Shown in pieces: positions 1 to 10,661 of a DNA stretch of 56,582 nt. The translations under genes and the position numbers were made by a program. Origin of the DNA: Thermoanaerobaculales bacterium (GTDB taxonomy: Bacteria > Acidobacteriota > Thermoanaerobaculia > Thermoanaerobaculales > Sulfomarinibacteraceae). The notes under the pieces were generated by a model, which saw only the letters and a list, made by a program, of their open reading frames with translations, was not told where the DNA came from and ran no database searches. Location: the NCBI GenBank assembly GCA_025456145.1, contig JALOLD010000022.1:1-56582 (forward strand). The letters run 5' to 3'. Position 1 is the stretch's first letter. Every line of letters begins with the position of its first letter.

Positions 1-132
1 GACGGCGGTGCCGCCGACCACGTGGTAGCGCTCGACCACCGCCACCCGGCGGCCGTTCCGCGCGGCCTGGATCGCCGCCCGCTCGCCGGCCGGCCCGCAA
101 CCGATCACGATGACGTCGTAGTCGTGGTCCAT
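1..132 (-). CDS. sthA: Soluble pyridine nucleotide transhydrogenase, N-terminus (partial)
   Basis: Only the first 44 codons are in the window; the gene runs off the left edge. The translation opens [17 protein letters not shown], followed by a basic stretch and [15 protein letters not shown]. This is the FAD-binding Rossmann motif (GxGxxGE) and the region just before the CTNWG-type segment of the flavoprotein disulfide reductase family. The ERYxxVGG pattern fits soluble transhydrogenase (SthA), which moves hydride between NADPH and NAD+ in the cytoplasm. Other family members, such as dihydrolipoamide dehydrogenase, normally have different residues here but cannot be excluded. The ATG at 132 is the natural start because the FAD motif follows at once. 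A TAGAAT hexamer on the minus strand at 186-191 could be its -10 element. Confidence 0.75.
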   Translation of the reverse strand, partial: MDHDYDVIVIGCGPAGERAAIQAARNGRRVAVVERYHVVGGTAV

Positions 133-205
133 CCGCCTCTCCACCCGGGCTCGCGCGCGACCGCCGCGGCCGCCGGCGAGCCGGGATTCTACCTTGCATC
201 GGCCG

Positions 206-469
206 ATGCGGCGGATGCCGGTCCCGGGCCACCCGGTCCCGGCCCGGCGCCCGGTGGTGGCGGACGTGGATGCGGTCGAAGAGGACCGCTTCGTCGCGAC
301 CGGCAGCTGCCGGGACACCGCGACCGACGAGCAGCGCGACTTCGAGGTCGTCATCCAGTGCCGCGGAAAGCCCTTCCCCGGCAAGCTCTGGGTCGAGGGC
401 TCTGCGGAACCGGCGACCCGGACCCACGAAAGCTGGCCGGTGAGCTTCCGTTTCCTCGGGGGCGAATAG
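206..469 (+). CDS. Hypothetical small protein
   Basis: Unrecognised protein of about 87 residues, divergent from the transhydrogenase gene. The first 15 residues are Pro/Arg-rich and may not be translated. The rest ([10 protein letters not shown], then [11 protein letters not shown], then [11 protein letters not shown]) has a charge and hydrophobicity pattern like a small folded beta-rich protein. ATGs at 206 and 215 are both possible and neither has a clear Shine-Dalgarno sequence. The case for coding is the plausible composition and the lack of a better ORF on either strand; it could be spurious. Confidence 0.35.
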   Translation: MRRMPVPGHPVPARRPVVADVDAVEEDRFVATGSCRDTATDEQRDFEVVIQCRGKPFPGKLWVEGSAEPATRTHESWPVSFRFLGGE

Positions 470-698
470 GCGTCATCGCTCGGCCGGTCACGCCGTCGAC
501 GGAGGGCACGCCCCGGTGGCGGCGCCCCACCGCCCGCCGACCAGCTCCAACGCCCCCTCGAGCCGACGATCGGTCGGGAACGGTGCAGGCGTGGTGTCTG
601 GTCGCCTCCGGCATTACATTGAACAGCGAGACCGCGGCGCCGGGAGCTCCCGACCCGGGAAGCGGAGGATCGGGAGGAGAGCGCCGGGAGGCAGCGGG

Positions 699-3600
699 AT
701 GGGCGTCCCAGGGACCGCCTCGGAGCGATCGGCCGGCGCTGCCGCCGGCGATCGCGGGACGGATCTCTGCGCCGCGATCGAGGGTCAGCTCGGGGTGCTC
801 GCGGGTCGCGCCGACGTGGTCTCGGCGGCCTGCGCCGAGCTCGAGGCGCTCGCCACCGCCCGCCCCGAGCCGAGTCGCGAAATCCTGCGACGACTCGCGG
901 CGGCCGTGGCCGGCGCCCGCTGCGATGCCCCGGCGGCGCTGGTGCTCGACCTGCTCGGCCGGCTCGCCGACACCGAGGCGACGCCGGAGATCCTGCCCGA
1001 GCTCCTGGCGGCTCGCTCCGCGGCGCTGCGCGCCGGCGCCGTCGAGCTCGCGGTGGAACGCCTCGGGGCGGGCGCCGACGAGGCGTTGCTGTCGTCCCTC
1101 GCCTGCGCGCTCGAGGGCAGTCCGAAGATCGCCGACCCGGCGTTCCTCGGCCGCCTCGCCGGCCTCCTCGAGCACCGGCCGGAGCTTCTCGAGCCCGACC
1201 GCCCCGCTTCCTTGCGGCATCTCGCGGCGCGGGTTCGCGACCGGCGCGGCGAGCCGGCCCCTCCCGATCTGGCGCGGCGAGTGCTCGGCGAGGCGGTCTA
1301 TCCGAGGCTCGCGCCCTATCTCGACTTCACCCGGGCCGGCGCCGCCGACCTGGTCGCCCTGACGCCGCGCCGACCGCCGCCGTGCCTCGAGCCGGTCAGC
1401 CGCGCCGAGGCGGTCCTCGGCCGTACCGAGCTCGCCCGTCTCATCGGAGAGCTCGGCTGGGCGCGGGTCGCCTGGGGGCTCGAGGTCTCCCGCCGCGTCG
1501 GCCTGGCGGTCGGCGGCGGCCTTCCCCTCGTGGTCGAGGCGGACGAGGCCGCCCTGCTCGCCCGGGTGCCGGGGGTGCGCCCGATCTGGGAGCGTTGGCT
1601 GGCCGTCGCCCGCGGCTCCGACGATCGCCCGGGTTGGACCGCGACCGTCGATCGCACGGCCGTCGACCGCTTCCGGCGTTGCAACCTGCTCCACTCCGAG
1701 GTCCTGGCCGAGCTCATGACCATGGCGCCCCTGGACGGTCGGCGCGCCCGGCGACTGATCGACATGGTGGCCCGGCTCGCCGACGACTTCGCCGCGTTGT
1801 TCGCCGGCGCCGACGATGTCGCGGAGAGGGCGCCGGCGGTCGCCGAGCGCCTGATCCGGCCGCTGGCGGCTGCCCTCGAGGGCGTCGACGACGACCAGCC
1901 GGCGCCGGCCGCGGTGGCCCACGCCGTGCTCGCTTTCGAGGACCCGGAACGGCTCGACGACGTCACCAGCCTGCACGGGCTCAAGCGGCTGCTCCACCAG
2001 CGGGGGCTCAAGGCGGCCTTCCGGCGCTTCCGGGGCGCCTCGGGCGCCGACCGCACGGTGGACCTGGCGGTCTGGGAGACCGGGCAGCCGATGGCGGTGT
2101 CCCGTCGCCTGCGCTACGTCGATGTCGAAGCGGGTCAGGAGGACCGTCTGCCGTTGGTGGTCGCCCTCGCGACCGAGTCCTACGGCCGGCACCTGTTGCA
2201 CGGTCTCGATCAGCTGCCCCACGTCGAGGCCTTCTGTTACGGCAACGAGATCCAGGCCTACATCAACTTCCGCAACCACCCCGCCTTCCTGCGCGTCGAC
2301 CTGGCGCCACCCCTGCGCGGCGGCATGCTCGACCTCGAGTACTTCGCGGTCAGCCAGTACGAGATCGACAGCCATCCCGATCTCGAGCTGCCGGCGATCC
2401 GCGCGGCCTTCGCCGCCTTCGACCTCGACCTCGAGGTCGACGGTGTCCGCCTCCACGCCCGCTACGACAAGGAACGGGCCCTCGAGCTCGGACAGCTGGT
2501 GGCGCGGGTCGCCGAGGTGTTGTGTCTGGTGCCCTACCTCATGGACCTCGACTGGACGATCGCCGGCCTCGACTACCCGCCGCCGGCCCGGCTCGAGGTG
2601 GCGAAGGCCTGGGCGAGCCGGCTCCGGGCATGGGGCGTCCTGCCCGTCGAGCAACTGCTGACCGCCGACCGGCGCCGGGTGCTCGAGGCGGTGGAGCACT
2701 CGCCGGCGGGGAGGCACGAGGTTCCGTGGGACGGCCGCGGCCCCTACCGCGACCATCTCCAGGGCGGTCCGCCCGACGATCTCCTGGATCGCCTCCGCGC
2801 CGCCGTCGACCGGCTCGGGCTGGCCGCGGCCGAGCGCTGGCCCGAGGGTGGCCCGTGGCAGCCGGGCCAGCTCGCGCTGGAACGGACCGTGCTCGAGCCG
2901 CTTCGTGACGCCGTGCGGAGCGGGTGGCTGACGGGCGGCGCCGGCGGTCTGCGCCGGTCGCCTCCCGAGCTGGCACGGCGGGACCACGAGGCGGTGGCGC
3001 TCGCCGAGCTGCTGTCGGGCGGAGGCGAAGGGCTTCGACGCTCCCTCGCCACCGGTCGCCTGGTGCGGGCGGTCGAGCCCCACCTGCGCTTTCGGACCAC
3101 CGGCGCCGTCGCGGGTCACCCCGTCGACGAGGCCCGGGTGTGGCTGTCGACCGGCCCCGCCACGGTGGTCGCGCTGCGCGACGCCGGCGGCGCGGCCCGC
3201 CTGGCCATCGCCTTCGAGGGCGGTCTGCTCGTCCATCGCCGCGACGACGCCGACGGTCCCTGGCGACTGGCCGGCGAGATCGGGCCCGACGAGCTCGAGC
3301 GCCGGCTTCGCCGCGACGCCTACCCGGTGCCGCCGCCCGGGCCGCTGGAGGAGGCCAGCGCCGTCGCGGCCGAGCTCGGACGTCGTCGGCCTGGGGCGGC
3401 AGACCGGCCCGGGGTCGGCGAGCGGTCGGTGCCCGCCATCGCCGCGGCGCCCGGGCGGGCCGCCGGACCGGTTCGCCTCGGAACCGCGGGCCGCACCCCC
3501 GACGGTCTCGACGACGCGGTGCTGGTGGCGGCCTCGGTCGCGCCCGCCGACGCACCCTACCTGCAGCACGCGGCGGCCATCGTCTCCACCGGCGGCGGGG

Positions 3601-5615
3601 TCCTCAGCCACGCCGGCCTCATCGCCCTCGAGCTCGGCCGGCCGTCGGTGGTGGTGACGGGGCGCTGGCGTGACGCCGAGCACGGACCGGCCGCCCTCCT
3701 GCTGCGCCGCGAGGAGCACCGCGACGAGCTTCGAGAGGTCGGCGGGCTCGCGGTGGTGTGCCACCGCGGGCTCCGGGTGTCCGACGAGGAGGTGCGGGAC
3801 GGCGACCTCGTGGAGGTCGACGCCGACCGCGGCCGGCTGGTGCTGCTGGGCCGCGACCCCGAGGCCCTCACCGCGTGGGCGGCGGTCCGCGAGGTGCGCC
3901 GCCTCGGGGCCCTCCTCGCCGCCAGCGAAGCCGACGACGCCGCGGTCCTCGAGCGGAGGGGCCGCCTGCTGCGCGCGGTCCACCAGCTCGAGCGCCTGGC
4001 CGAACGGATGACCTCGCCGACCCTGGTCCGCTTCCTGGTCTGGGAGCTCCTGGTCGAGCTGCCGGGGGCCGCAGGGGCGCCGGCGCGACCCGCCGTCCGC
4101 CGGGTGCTCGCCGCCCTTCAGCGCTCGCCCGCCGCGGGCGGGGCGGCGCACACCGCGACCGCCTGGTGCCTGGCCGAGCTCGAGCGTCGGCTCGCCGACG
4201 TGCTGGTTGCCGCGGGCGAGCTGATCGCCGGCGCGCGCACCCCCTACGAGCCTCTGCTCGGCCGCGCCTCGGTGGTCCGGCTCGCGACGGCGGTCCGCGA
4301 GAGTGCGGCGCTCGCCGGCACCCGCCCGGTCGCCGAGCTCGAGGGGGAGCTCGACGGTCTCGATCGCGAGCTCGGCGAGTACCTCGGAAGGCAGCGTCTC
4401 GTCGCCGTGGCCGAGCTGGCCGCGGGGGACCGCGACCCCGCCCGTCTGCGACCGGCGATCGCCCGGCTGGGCGCCGTAGAACGGATCCTCCCGACGCCGC
4501 CTGAGCTCGCCGCCCGGATCGCGGCAGGCCGGGCGCGCCTCGCCGCGGCCGACGCGGCAACCCGCACACGGCACCGCGATGCGCGGCTGCTCGACGGCGA
4601 GGAGCTCGGCCTCGAGTCCACCGGCGAGGTGGGCGGCAAGGCCGCAGCCCTCGGCGAGCTCCGGCGGGTCCTCGGGAGCGACCGGGTGCCCGCCTTCTTC
4701 GCGGTGACCTGGCGGGCCTTCCGGGAGGTGCTGGCGTCCCCGGCCGGCGACGGCGGTAAGACCCTCGAAGCGTTGATTCGGGATGCCCTGGCGACCCACG
4801 CCGACGACCCGGGCGCCGCCTCCGAGGCGATCCGCGCGCTGTGGGAGCGCGCAGCGCTCCCGGCGGCGCTCGAGACCGAGCTCGCCGAGCGGGTGGATGC
4901 CCTCGAGGCCGAGCGGCGGGCCGAGGTGGCCTTCGCGGTACGCTCCTCCGGCCTCGAGGAGGACAGCTCGGCGTCGGCCTGGGCGGGTCAGTTCGACACC
5001 TTCCTCGGCGTCGTCGGCGCGACCGAGGTGCTGCGCAGCCTGCGCCTCGCCTGGGCCGGGCTGTGGACCGAGCGGGCGGTGGCTCGGCGGGGCCCCGGCG
5101 CCGGCCTGCCCGGCGGCGGCGTGGTCGTCCAGCGCATGGTGGCGTCGCGGGTGTCGGGCGTCGTCCACACCGCCGCCATCGCCGCCGGACGGCCGGACGA
5201 GATGGTGATCAACGTCGGTCTCGGCCTCGGCGAAGGCGTCGTCGCCGGGACCGTCGACGTCGACCACGTGGTGGTCGCCAAGACCAGCGTCGGCGGCGCC
5301 GGCGGCATGCGCTTCCGTTACACGGTGGGCGACAAACGCGAGCAGGTGGTGGCGGACCCGCAACGGCCCGGGGCCACCCGACGCCGGCCGGCCCTCGCCC
5401 ACCAGCGTCTGCGCCCGGCCCTCGAGTACCGCGAGCTCGAGACCCTCGTCGGGATCGCCCTCGAGCTCGAGAACGCATGGGGCGAGCCCCTCGACATCGA
5501 GTTCGCCTTCGAGGGACCCGAGCTCAGGGTCCTGCAGGCCCGGCCGGTGCCCGCGGTCCACGCCGCGGTGACGGCGACGGTCGCGGCCCGGCCGCTGGGA
5601 TGGAGGAACCCATGA
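699..5615 (+). CDS. Giant PEP-synthase/PPDK-like protein with rearranged domains
   Basis: 1638 residues. The frame is open from 516, but the ATG at 699 has GGGAGG just upstream, so I start there. The first ~850 residues are Ala/Leu/Arg-rich helical sequence I cannot assign. A phosphohistidine swivelling domain follows, with the motif GGGVLSHAG (His971). The C-terminal third is a PPDK/PEP-synthase ATP-grasp domain: [11 protein letters not shown] (Lys1314), [14 protein letters not shown] (Arg1415), an [10 protein letters not shown] segment, and ending in [10 protein letters not shown]. Known PPDK and PpsA run ATP-grasp, His domain, PEP/pyruvate TIM barrel. Here the His domain comes first and no TIM-barrel motif is visible. 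The likely chemistry is ATP-dependent phosphoryl transfer to His971, with an unknown final acceptor. The stop overlaps the next gene's ATG (ATGA), so the two are probably translationally coupled. Confidence 0.8.
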   Translation: MGVPGTASERSAGAAAGDRGTDLCAAIEGQLGVLAGRADVVSAACAELEALATARPEPSREILRRLAAAVAGARCDAPAALVLDLLGRLADTEATPEILPELLAARSAALRAGAVELAVERLGAGADEALLSSLACALEGSPKIADPAFLGRLAGLLEHRPELLEPDRPASLRHLAARVRDRRGEPAPPDLARRVLGEAVYPRLAPYLDFTRAGAADLVALTPRRPPPCLEPVSRAEAVLGRTELARLIGELGWARVAWGLEVSRRVGLAVGGGLPLVVEADEAALLARVPGVRPIWERWLAVARGSDDRPGWTATVDRTAVDRFRRCNLLHSEVLAELMTMAPLDGRRARRLIDMVARLADDFAALFAGADDVAERAPAVAERLIRPLAAALEGVDDDQPAPAAVAHAVLAFEDPERLDDVTSLHGLKRLLHQRGLKAAFRRFRGASGADRTVDLAVWETGQPMAVSRRLRYVDVEAGQEDRLPLVVALATESYGRHLLHGLDQLPHVEAFCYGNEIQAYINFRNHPAFLRVDLAPPLRGGMLDLEYFAVSQYEIDSHPDLELPAIRAAFAAFDLDLEVDGVRLHARYDKERALELGQLVARVAEVLCLVPYLMDLDWTIAGLDYPPPARLEVAKAWASRLRAWGVLPVEQLLTADRRRVLEAVEHSPAGRHEVPWDGRGPYRDHLQGGPPDDLLDRLRAAVDRLGLAAAERWPEGGPWQPGQLALERTVLEPLRDAVRSGWLTGGAGGLRRSPPELARRDHEAVALAELLSGGGEGLRRSLATGRLVRAVEPHLRFRTTGAVAGHPVDEARVWLSTGPATVVALRDAGGAARLAIAFEGGLLVHRRDDADGPWRLAGEIGPDELERRLRRDAYPVPPPGPLEEASAVAAELGRRRPGAADRPGVGERSVPAIAAAPGRAAGPVRLGTAGRTPDGLDDAVLVAASVAPADAPYLQHAAAIVSTGGGVLSHAGLIALELGRPSVVVTGRWRDAEHGPAALLLRREEHRDELREVGGLAVVCHRGLRVSDEEVRDGDLVEVDADRGRLVLLGRDPEALTAWAAVREVRRLGALLAASEADDAAVLERRGRLLRAVHQLERLAERMTSPTLVRFLVWELLVELPGAAGAPARPAVRRVLAALQRSPAAGGAAHTATAWCLAELERRLADVLVAAGELIAGARTPYEPLLGRASVVRLATAVRESAALAGTRPVAELEGELDGLDRELGEYLGRQRLVAVAELAAGDRDPARLRPAIARLGAVERILPTPPELAARIAAGRARLAAADAATRTRHRDARLLDGEELGLESTGEVGGKAAALGELRRVLGSDRVPAFFAVTWRAFREVLASPAGDGGKTLEALIRDALATHADDPGAASEAIRALWERAALPAALETELAERVDALEAERRAEVAFAVRSSGLEEDSSASAWAGQFDTFLGVVGATEVLRSLRLAWAGLWTERAVARRGPGAGLPGGGVVVQRMVASRVSGVVHTAAIAAGRPDEMVINVGLGLGEGVVAGTVDVDHVVVAKTSVGGAGGMRFRYTVGDKREQVVADPQRPGATRRRPALAHQRLRPALEYRELETLVGIALELENAWGEPLDIEFAFEGPELRVLQARPVPAVHAAVTATVAARPLGWRNP

Positions 5616-7897
5616 TCGGACGCGACGAGGCGCTCGAGTACCACGCCGGCCGGCGGCCCGGCAAGATCGAGGTCACGGCGACCACCGCCTGCCTCGGCCC
5701 CCGCGAGATGCGGCTGGCCTATCTGCCCGGCGCCCTCCACCCGGCGCTGGAGATCGCCGCCGACCCGGCGCTCGCGACCCGCTACACCGCACGCGGGAAC
5801 CTGGTGGCCGTGGTCAGCAACGGAACCGCCGTGCCCGGTCTCGGCGCCATCGGGCCGGTCGCCGCCAAACCGGTCCAGGAGGGCATCGCAATCCTGCTCA
5901 AACGCCTCGCCGATCTCGACGTCTTCGACCTCGAGCTCGGCACCGAGGATCCCGACCGGATCGTCGACACGGTGCGCCTACTCGAGCCGACCTTCGGGGC
6001 GATCGATCTCAGGGACGTCCGCGCCCCCGAGGGCATCGCGGCCTACGAGCGGCTGCGCGCCGAGCTCGCCATCCCGGTCCTGCACGACGACCTGCAGGGT
6101 CCGGCGGTGGTGGTCGGGGCGGCGCTGCTCAACGCCGTCGAGCTCGCGGACAAGGAGCTCGGGTCGTTGCGGGTCGTGGTGGTCGGGGCGGGCACCGTCG
6201 GCCTCGGCTGCGCCCGCCTCCTCGCGGACCTCGGGGTCCCCCGGGAGGCGATCAGCCTGTACGACGTCGACGGCCCGGTGACCCGCGACCGGGCGGGCCT
6301 CGACGAGTACCGGCTGGCCTTCGCCTCGGCCCCGCCGGCCCCGCCTCTGGCGGCGGCGGTACGCGGCGCCGACGTGCTCATCGGAGCCTCGGCGACCGGG
6401 GTCTTCTCCGCCGACATGGTGCGCGCTCTTGCGCCCCGGCCGCTGGTCGTCGCTCTCGCCTTCCTCGATCCGGAGATCGAGTACGACGACGCCCGCGCCG
6501 TGCGCCGGGACGTCATGGTGATGACCAGCCGGCTGCGACGTCCCAACGGCGTGTCCGGGCTGCTCAGCGTGCCCTACCTCCTGCGCGGCGCTCTTGACGT
6601 CGGGGCCGCGAAGATCTCGGACGGCATGCTCGTCGCCGCCACCCGGGCCCTTTCCGGGCTCGCCCGGGAGGAGGTGATCGAGGAGGTCAGCCGAGCTTAC
6701 GGCGGCGAGAGCTTCGCCTTCGGGCCCGAGTACCTGGTGCCGAGGGCGGTCGACCCCCGGACCCTCGATCGGGTGTCGACGGCGGTGGCCGCGGCCGCCA
6801 TCGCCGAGGGGCTCGCCGCTCGCCCGGTCGAGCCCGAGGACTACCGGGAGCGCCTCGTGAGCCGGCTCGGCGCCGACCGCGAGGTGATGCGCGGCCTCCT
6901 GCTCCAGGCCCGCCGCCACGCGCCCCGGATCGTCTTCCCCGAGGGCACGGCCGACGTCGTGCTCCGGGCCTGCTCGATCACCGTCGACGAGGGCCTCGGA
7001 CGGCCGGTGCTGCTCGGCAACCGCGAAAGGGTGGTCGGCGCCGCCGAGCACCTCGGCCTCGAGCTGCACGGCGTCGAGATCGTCGACCCCGAGCTCGACC
7101 CCCGCGGCGAGAGCTACGCCGAGGCCTACTTCCGGCGCCGCGGCCGCCACGGGGTGACCCCCGAGATGGCCCGACAGCGGGCCCGTGACCCGCGTTACTT
7201 CGGCGCGCTCATGCTCGACCGCGGCGACGCCGACCTCATGGTGTCGGGCGCCTCGGCGCCCTACGCCGAGTCGATCCGGCCGGTCCTCGAGATCATCGGC
7301 CCGGCGCCCGGGGTGCACCGCATCGCCAGCCAGTACCTGCTGCTCCGGCCGGGCGAGGTCACCTTCCTCGCCGACTGCGCGGTCAACATCGAGCCCGACG
7401 CCGAGGGCCTCGCCGAGATCGCCCTGCTGTCCGCCGGCATGGCGCGCTCGGTGGGGGTCGAGCCGCGGGTGGCCATGCTCAGCTTCTCCAACTTCGGCAG
7501 CGTCGACCACCCCCTGACCCGCAAGGTCCGTCGGGCGGTCGACCTGGTCCGCCAGCGCGAGCCCGGGCTGGTCATCGACGGCGAGATGCAGCCGTTGCCC
7601 GCCCTCGACGGCGAGATGCGCCAGCGCTACTTCCCCTTCTCGGAGCTCGGCGGCGACGCCAACGTCCTCATCTTCCCCGACCTCCAGTCGGGCAACCTGG
7701 CGATGCACCTGATGACCACCCTCGGCGAGCGGGTCGTGGTCGGGCCGGTGCTCCTCGGCGTCCGACGCCCGGTCCACCTGCTTCAGTACGGCAGCTCGGT
7801 TCGCGAGGTCGTCGACCTGGCGGCGGTGGCCACGGTCTATGCCGCAGCCATGGGTCAGCTGCCGCCGGTCGGCGGCACGTCTCCGTCCAAACCCTGA
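5612..7897 (+). CDS. MaeB-like malic enzyme/phosphotransacetylase fusion, diverged malic site
   Basis: 761 residues, the length of MaeB (759 in E. coli), and similar to it end to end. Residues 1-~420 are malic-enzyme-like ([34 protein letters not shown] with Lys86, EPTFGAIDL, a VGAGTVGLG Rossmann loop, RGALDVGA). Residues ~430-761 are phosphotransacetylase-like ([48 protein letters not shown]). Several malic-site signatures differ. MaeB HDDQHGTA reads HDDLQGPA (158-165). The Asn of LANPEPEI is Phe284. The NN of PNQVNN is Ser315-Gly316. These Asn positions bind malate in characterised enzymes, so malate decarboxylation is doubtful. The gene overlaps the upstream PEP-synthase-like gene by four bases, which suggests work in the PEP/pyruvate/acetyl-CoA node, possibly regulatory. 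Confidence 0.85.
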   Translation: MIGRDEALEYHAGRRPGKIEVTATTACLGPREMRLAYLPGALHPALEIAADPALATRYTARGNLVAVVSNGTAVPGLGAIGPVAAKPVQEGIAILLKRLADLDVFDLELGTEDPDRIVDTVRLLEPTFGAIDLRDVRAPEGIAAYERLRAELAIPVLHDDLQGPAVVVGAALLNAVELADKELGSLRVVVVGAGTVGLGCARLLADLGVPREAISLYDVDGPVTRDRAGLDEYRLAFASAPPAPPLAAAVRGADVLIGASATGVFSADMVRALAPRPLVVALAFLDPEIEYDDARAVRRDVMVMTSRLRRPNGVSGLLSVPYLLRGALDVGAAKISDGMLVAATRALSGLAREEVIEEVSRAYGGESFAFGPEYLVPRAVDPRTLDRVSTAVAAAAIAEGLAARPVEPEDYRERLVSRLGADREVMRGLLLQARRHAPRIVFPEGTADVVLRACSITVDEGLGRPVLLGNRERVVGAAEHLGLELHGVEIVDPELDPRGESYAEAYFRRRGRHGVTPEMARQRARDPRYFGALMLDRGDADLMVSGASAPYAESIRPVLEIIGPAPGVHRIASQYLLLRPGEVTFLADCAVNIEPDAEGLAEIALLSAGMARSVGVEPRVAMLSFSNFGSVDHPLTRKVRRAVDLVRQREPGLVIDGEMQPLPALDGEMRQRYFPFSELGGDANVLIFPDLQSGNLAMHLMTTLGERVVVGPVLLGVRRPVHLLQYGSSVREVVDLAAVATVYAAAMGQLPPVGGTSPSKP

Positions 7898-7936
7898 GCC
7901 CCCGCCGGCCCACGACCGAGCCGCGAGGGGTCTGAG

Positions 7937-7977
7937 CGGCGCCACCGGAACGGTACGGTCCGGAACGGCGCCACCGG
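7937..7977. repeat. Pair of 12-bp direct repeats in the 7898-8149 intergenic region
   Basis: CGGCGCCACCGG occurs at 7937-7948 and again at 7966-7977, flanking a small GGTACGGTCC-type palindromic core. No function is evident. The rest of 7898-8149 holds no gene that I can support; a TACACT hexamer near 8103 is a weak -10 candidate for the next gene. Confidence 0.4.
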
Positions 7978-8149
7978 TCGCGTCGTCTCGACGGTGATCC
8001 ACCCGGCGGGCGGATGCTGGTGCGGTGATCAGCGGCGCCCACCGCCGCGGCCGCCGCTGACCCCGGATGCGACGCCGCTTCGCCCGGAGGGCCGGGTCCT
8101 GCGTACACTGGTCGAGCGGTCGTAAGGACCGCCGCAGGAGGGCGGCGCG

Positions 8150-10117
8150 ATGACTCGTCGTGCAATCCGGGTGCTCGTGCTCGTCGCAGTCGCGGCCCTC
8201 GCGACCACCGCGGCCGACTCGCCGACCGGGGCCGCCGTCACGCCGGACCCCGCGCCGTCCCCGGCCCGGCCGCGTCCCGACATCCTGCTGGTCACCCTCG
8301 ACACGACCCGCGCCGACATCCTGGGCTGCTACGGCGGTGATCCCGGGGTCAGCCCCAACCTCGACCGCATCGCGGCTCGCAGCCACCTCTTCGAACGCTG
8401 CGAGGCATCGGTGCCGCAGACCATGCCGTCGCACACGACCATCTTCTCCGGGCTCCACCCCTTCCACCACGGGGTGCGCAAGAACCTCGCGGTGATGGTC
8501 GGACCCGAGGTCCCGCTGCTCGCCGAGGAGCTGCACGGTCTGGGGTACGCCACCGGCGCCTTCGTCAGCTCGTTCGTCGTCGACGGCCGGTTCGGTTTCG
8601 CCCGGGGCTTCGACCACTACGACGCGCCCGACACCCGGCCGAGCGCCGGCAACGCGATGGAGCGGCGGGCCGGCGACACGGTCCGCGCCGCCATCGAGTG
8701 GACGGCGGCGCAACCGTCGCCGTGGTTCGCCTGGGTCCACCTCTTCGACCCGCACGCCCCCTACGAGCCGCCGCCACCGTTCTCCGGCCGCTTTGCCGGC
8801 CGGCCCTACGCCGGCGAGGTCGCGTACATGGACAACGAGGTCGGCCGCCTCGTCGGCTCGCTGGTCGCCGCGGGCCGGTTCGACGGCGCTCTCGTCGTCA
8901 TCGCCGGCGACCACGGCGAGGCCCTCGGCGAGCACGGCGAGGAGACCCACGGGATCCTGCTCTACGAGGCCACCACCCGGGTGCCGCTGCTCGTCCACCT
9001 GCCGGGGCAGGTCGAGGGATCGCGTCACGCGGCGCCGGTCGGCCTGGTCGACGTCGCGCCCACGGTGCGCGAGCTCGTCGGGATCGACACCTCGGGCGAC
9101 GGCTCATCGCTGCTGCCGGCACTCCAGGGCAGGGCGGAGCTCCCGGGCGACCGGGCCCTCTACCTCGAGAGCCTGGAGGGCTACCTGAAGCACGGCTGGG
9201 CGCCGCTTCATGCCGTGGTCCGGGGCCGGCTGAAGTACATCGAGTCGCCGCGACCCGAGCTCTATGACCTCGTCGCCGACCCTGACGAGCGGCGCGACCT
9301 CGTCGGAGATCGGCCCGAAGCGGCGGCGGATCTCGCCGAGATCCTGGCCGGGATCCGACCGGCGGACGAGGCGGACCACGGCGAGGCCGTCGTCCTCGGC
9401 GCCGACGAGGAGGCTGCGTTGGTCGCTCTCGGGTACGTCGCCGGCAGCCCCGGCCGGGCGGCCGGCACCCGCCGGAACCCGGCCGACGCGATCGCCCTCG
9501 AGCCGGTCCACCAGCGCGCCCTCGCGGCACAGGTCGCCGGCGACCTCGACCAGGCCGCGAAGCTCTTCGAGCAGGAGCTCGAGCACGACCCGTCGAGCCC
9601 GGTCCTCCTGTGGTACCTGGGAACCTGCCTGACCGAGAGCGACCCGACGCGGGCCGCGGCGTCGTTCCGTCGCGCCATCGAGCTGCGACCGGACTTCGAG
9701 GCCCCCTATGGCTCGCTCGCCGAGCTCCTTCTGAAGCAGGGAAAGACCGAGGACGCGACGGCGGTGGCGTCGCTGGGGATCGATGAGACCCTCGACACGA
9801 GCGGCCTGCTGCACTACCTGCGGGCCGCGGCGACGGCCGTCTCCGAGGGCGCCGTCGGCGCGGCCGTGCGCGACCTCGACGTGGCCATCGCGCGCGCCCC
9901 CCGACCCGGGTCGGCCTATCTGCTGCGGGCCGCCCTCAGGCTGCAGCGCCTCGGCGATCCCTCGGGCGCCCTGGCCGACCTCGAGCTCTTCGTCGAGTGG
10001 TCGACGCCCGACGACATCGCGCGGCTCGCCACCGACCGGAGGTTCGACCCGCTGCGTGGAGATCCGAGGTTCGACCGTTTGGTCCCCGGCAAGGGCGGGC
10101 CCCCGGGCTCCGGGTGA
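8150..10117 (+). CDS. Exported sulfatase-like hydrolase with C-terminal TPR region
   Basis: 655 residues, starting 10 bases after AGGAGG. An N-terminal signal peptide (RVLVLVAVAALATTAA) is followed by an alkaline-phosphatase-superfamily domain at ~40-430. Metal-site motifs are LVTLDTTRAD (Asp51), IAGDHGEALGEHG and the ETHG segment. The nucleophile loop reads QTMPSH, so Thr91 stands where type I sulfatases carry the Cys/Ser that becomes formylglycine. It is therefore unlikely to be a classical sulfatase; a phosphoester hydrolase or transferase is as plausible. Residues ~490-640 hold TPR-like repeats (LEPVHQRALAAQ, LLWYLGTCL, LRPDFEAPYGSLAELLLKQGK). It stands alone, and its substrate cannot be told from context. 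Confidence 0.8.
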   Translation: MTRRAIRVLVLVAVAALATTAADSPTGAAVTPDPAPSPARPRPDILLVTLDTTRADILGCYGGDPGVSPNLDRIAARSHLFERCEASVPQTMPSHTTIFSGLHPFHHGVRKNLAVMVGPEVPLLAEELHGLGYATGAFVSSFVVDGRFGFARGFDHYDAPDTRPSAGNAMERRAGDTVRAAIEWTAAQPSPWFAWVHLFDPHAPYEPPPPFSGRFAGRPYAGEVAYMDNEVGRLVGSLVAAGRFDGALVVIAGDHGEALGEHGEETHGILLYEATTRVPLLVHLPGQVEGSRHAAPVGLVDVAPTVRELVGIDTSGDGSSLLPALQGRAELPGDRALYLESLEGYLKHGWAPLHAVVRGRLKYIESPRPELYDLVADPDERRDLVGDRPEAAADLAEILAGIRPADEADHGEAVVLGADEEAALVALGYVAGSPGRAAGTRRNPADAIALEPVHQRALAAQVAGDLDQAAKLFEQELEHDPSSPVLLWYLGTCLTESDPTRAAASFRRAIELRPDFEAPYGSLAELLLKQGKTEDATAVASLGIDETLDTSGLLHYLRAAATAVSEGAVGAAVRDLDVAIARAPRPGSAYLLRAALRLQRLGDPSGALADLELFVEWSTPDDIARLATDRRFDPLRGDPRFDRLVPGKGGPPGSG

Positions 10118-10420
10118 CCACCGGCGGCGGCCGGCGCCGATCGCCGCCGAGCCGTCGCGGCCACGGCGGGCCGGCGGCTAGCCCGGACCATGCCCATCCG
10201 GTTCGCTCAGATTCTGACCGACCCCGATCCCGACTCACGCTCGCCCCAGCCATCGGAATCTCGATCCAATCGATCGCGATCCTGCGGGCGGGACGCCCAC
10301 ACCACCATCCTCTTCGTGTTCGCCTTCGTCTCTTCGTGCCTTCGTGGTTGCGACGATGCGACGGCTCTGCGCCCCTGTCCCTCCGTGGTGAATCACGAAC
10401 GCCCCCGACCCTCTGCCAAG
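10118..10420. other. Noncoding stretch before the direct repeats
   Basis: No gene supported. At about 10313-10358 there is a degenerate copy of the motif built from CTTCGTG and CCTTCGTGGTTGCGACG that forms the core of the repeats just downstream. Reading this tract on the minus strand gives low-complexity Asn-His-Glu-Gly-Thr-Lys peptides, which are repeat artefacts. Confidence 0.5.
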
Positions 10421-10569
10421 CCCCTGCGACGACCCTGATCTGATTTCGGCGGCTTCGTGATTTCCTTCGTGTCTTCGTGCCTTCGTGGTTGTGCCGAGCC
10501 CCTGCGACGACCCCGATCTGATTTCGGCGGCTTCGTGATTTCCTTCGTGTCTTCGTGCCTTCGTGGTTG
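10421..10569. repeat. Two near-identical 71-bp direct repeats
   Basis: 10421-10491 and 10499-10569 match over 71 bp with one visible mismatch (GACCCTGATC against GACCCCGATC), giving a 78-bp period. Each unit contains TGATTTCGGCGGCTTCGTGA followed by a run of CTTCGTG-like heptamers. The tract is visibly richer in T than the surrounding coding DNA. It lies in the convergent gap between the sulfatase-like gene and egtB. It looks like a dispersed intergenic repeat rather than a gene. Confidence 0.85.
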
Positions 10570-10661
10570 CGACGGCTCACGGGACGTCGCATCGGTGACC
10601 GGACCGGGATCGGGAACGAAAACACTCCCAACCTGACCCAGACGGAGAGGCATGGCCCGGG

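Noticed and set aside
351..5561. 1736-residue open frame on the minus strand
   Set aside because: It is the antisense shadow of the PEP-synthase-like gene: Gly/Arg/His-rich, with no domain pattern. Long antisense frames are common in DNA this GC-rich.
5978..9028. 1016-residue open frame on the minus strand
   Set aside because: It runs across two unrelated plus-strand genes and their intergenic region and has low-complexity composition. It is a shadow.
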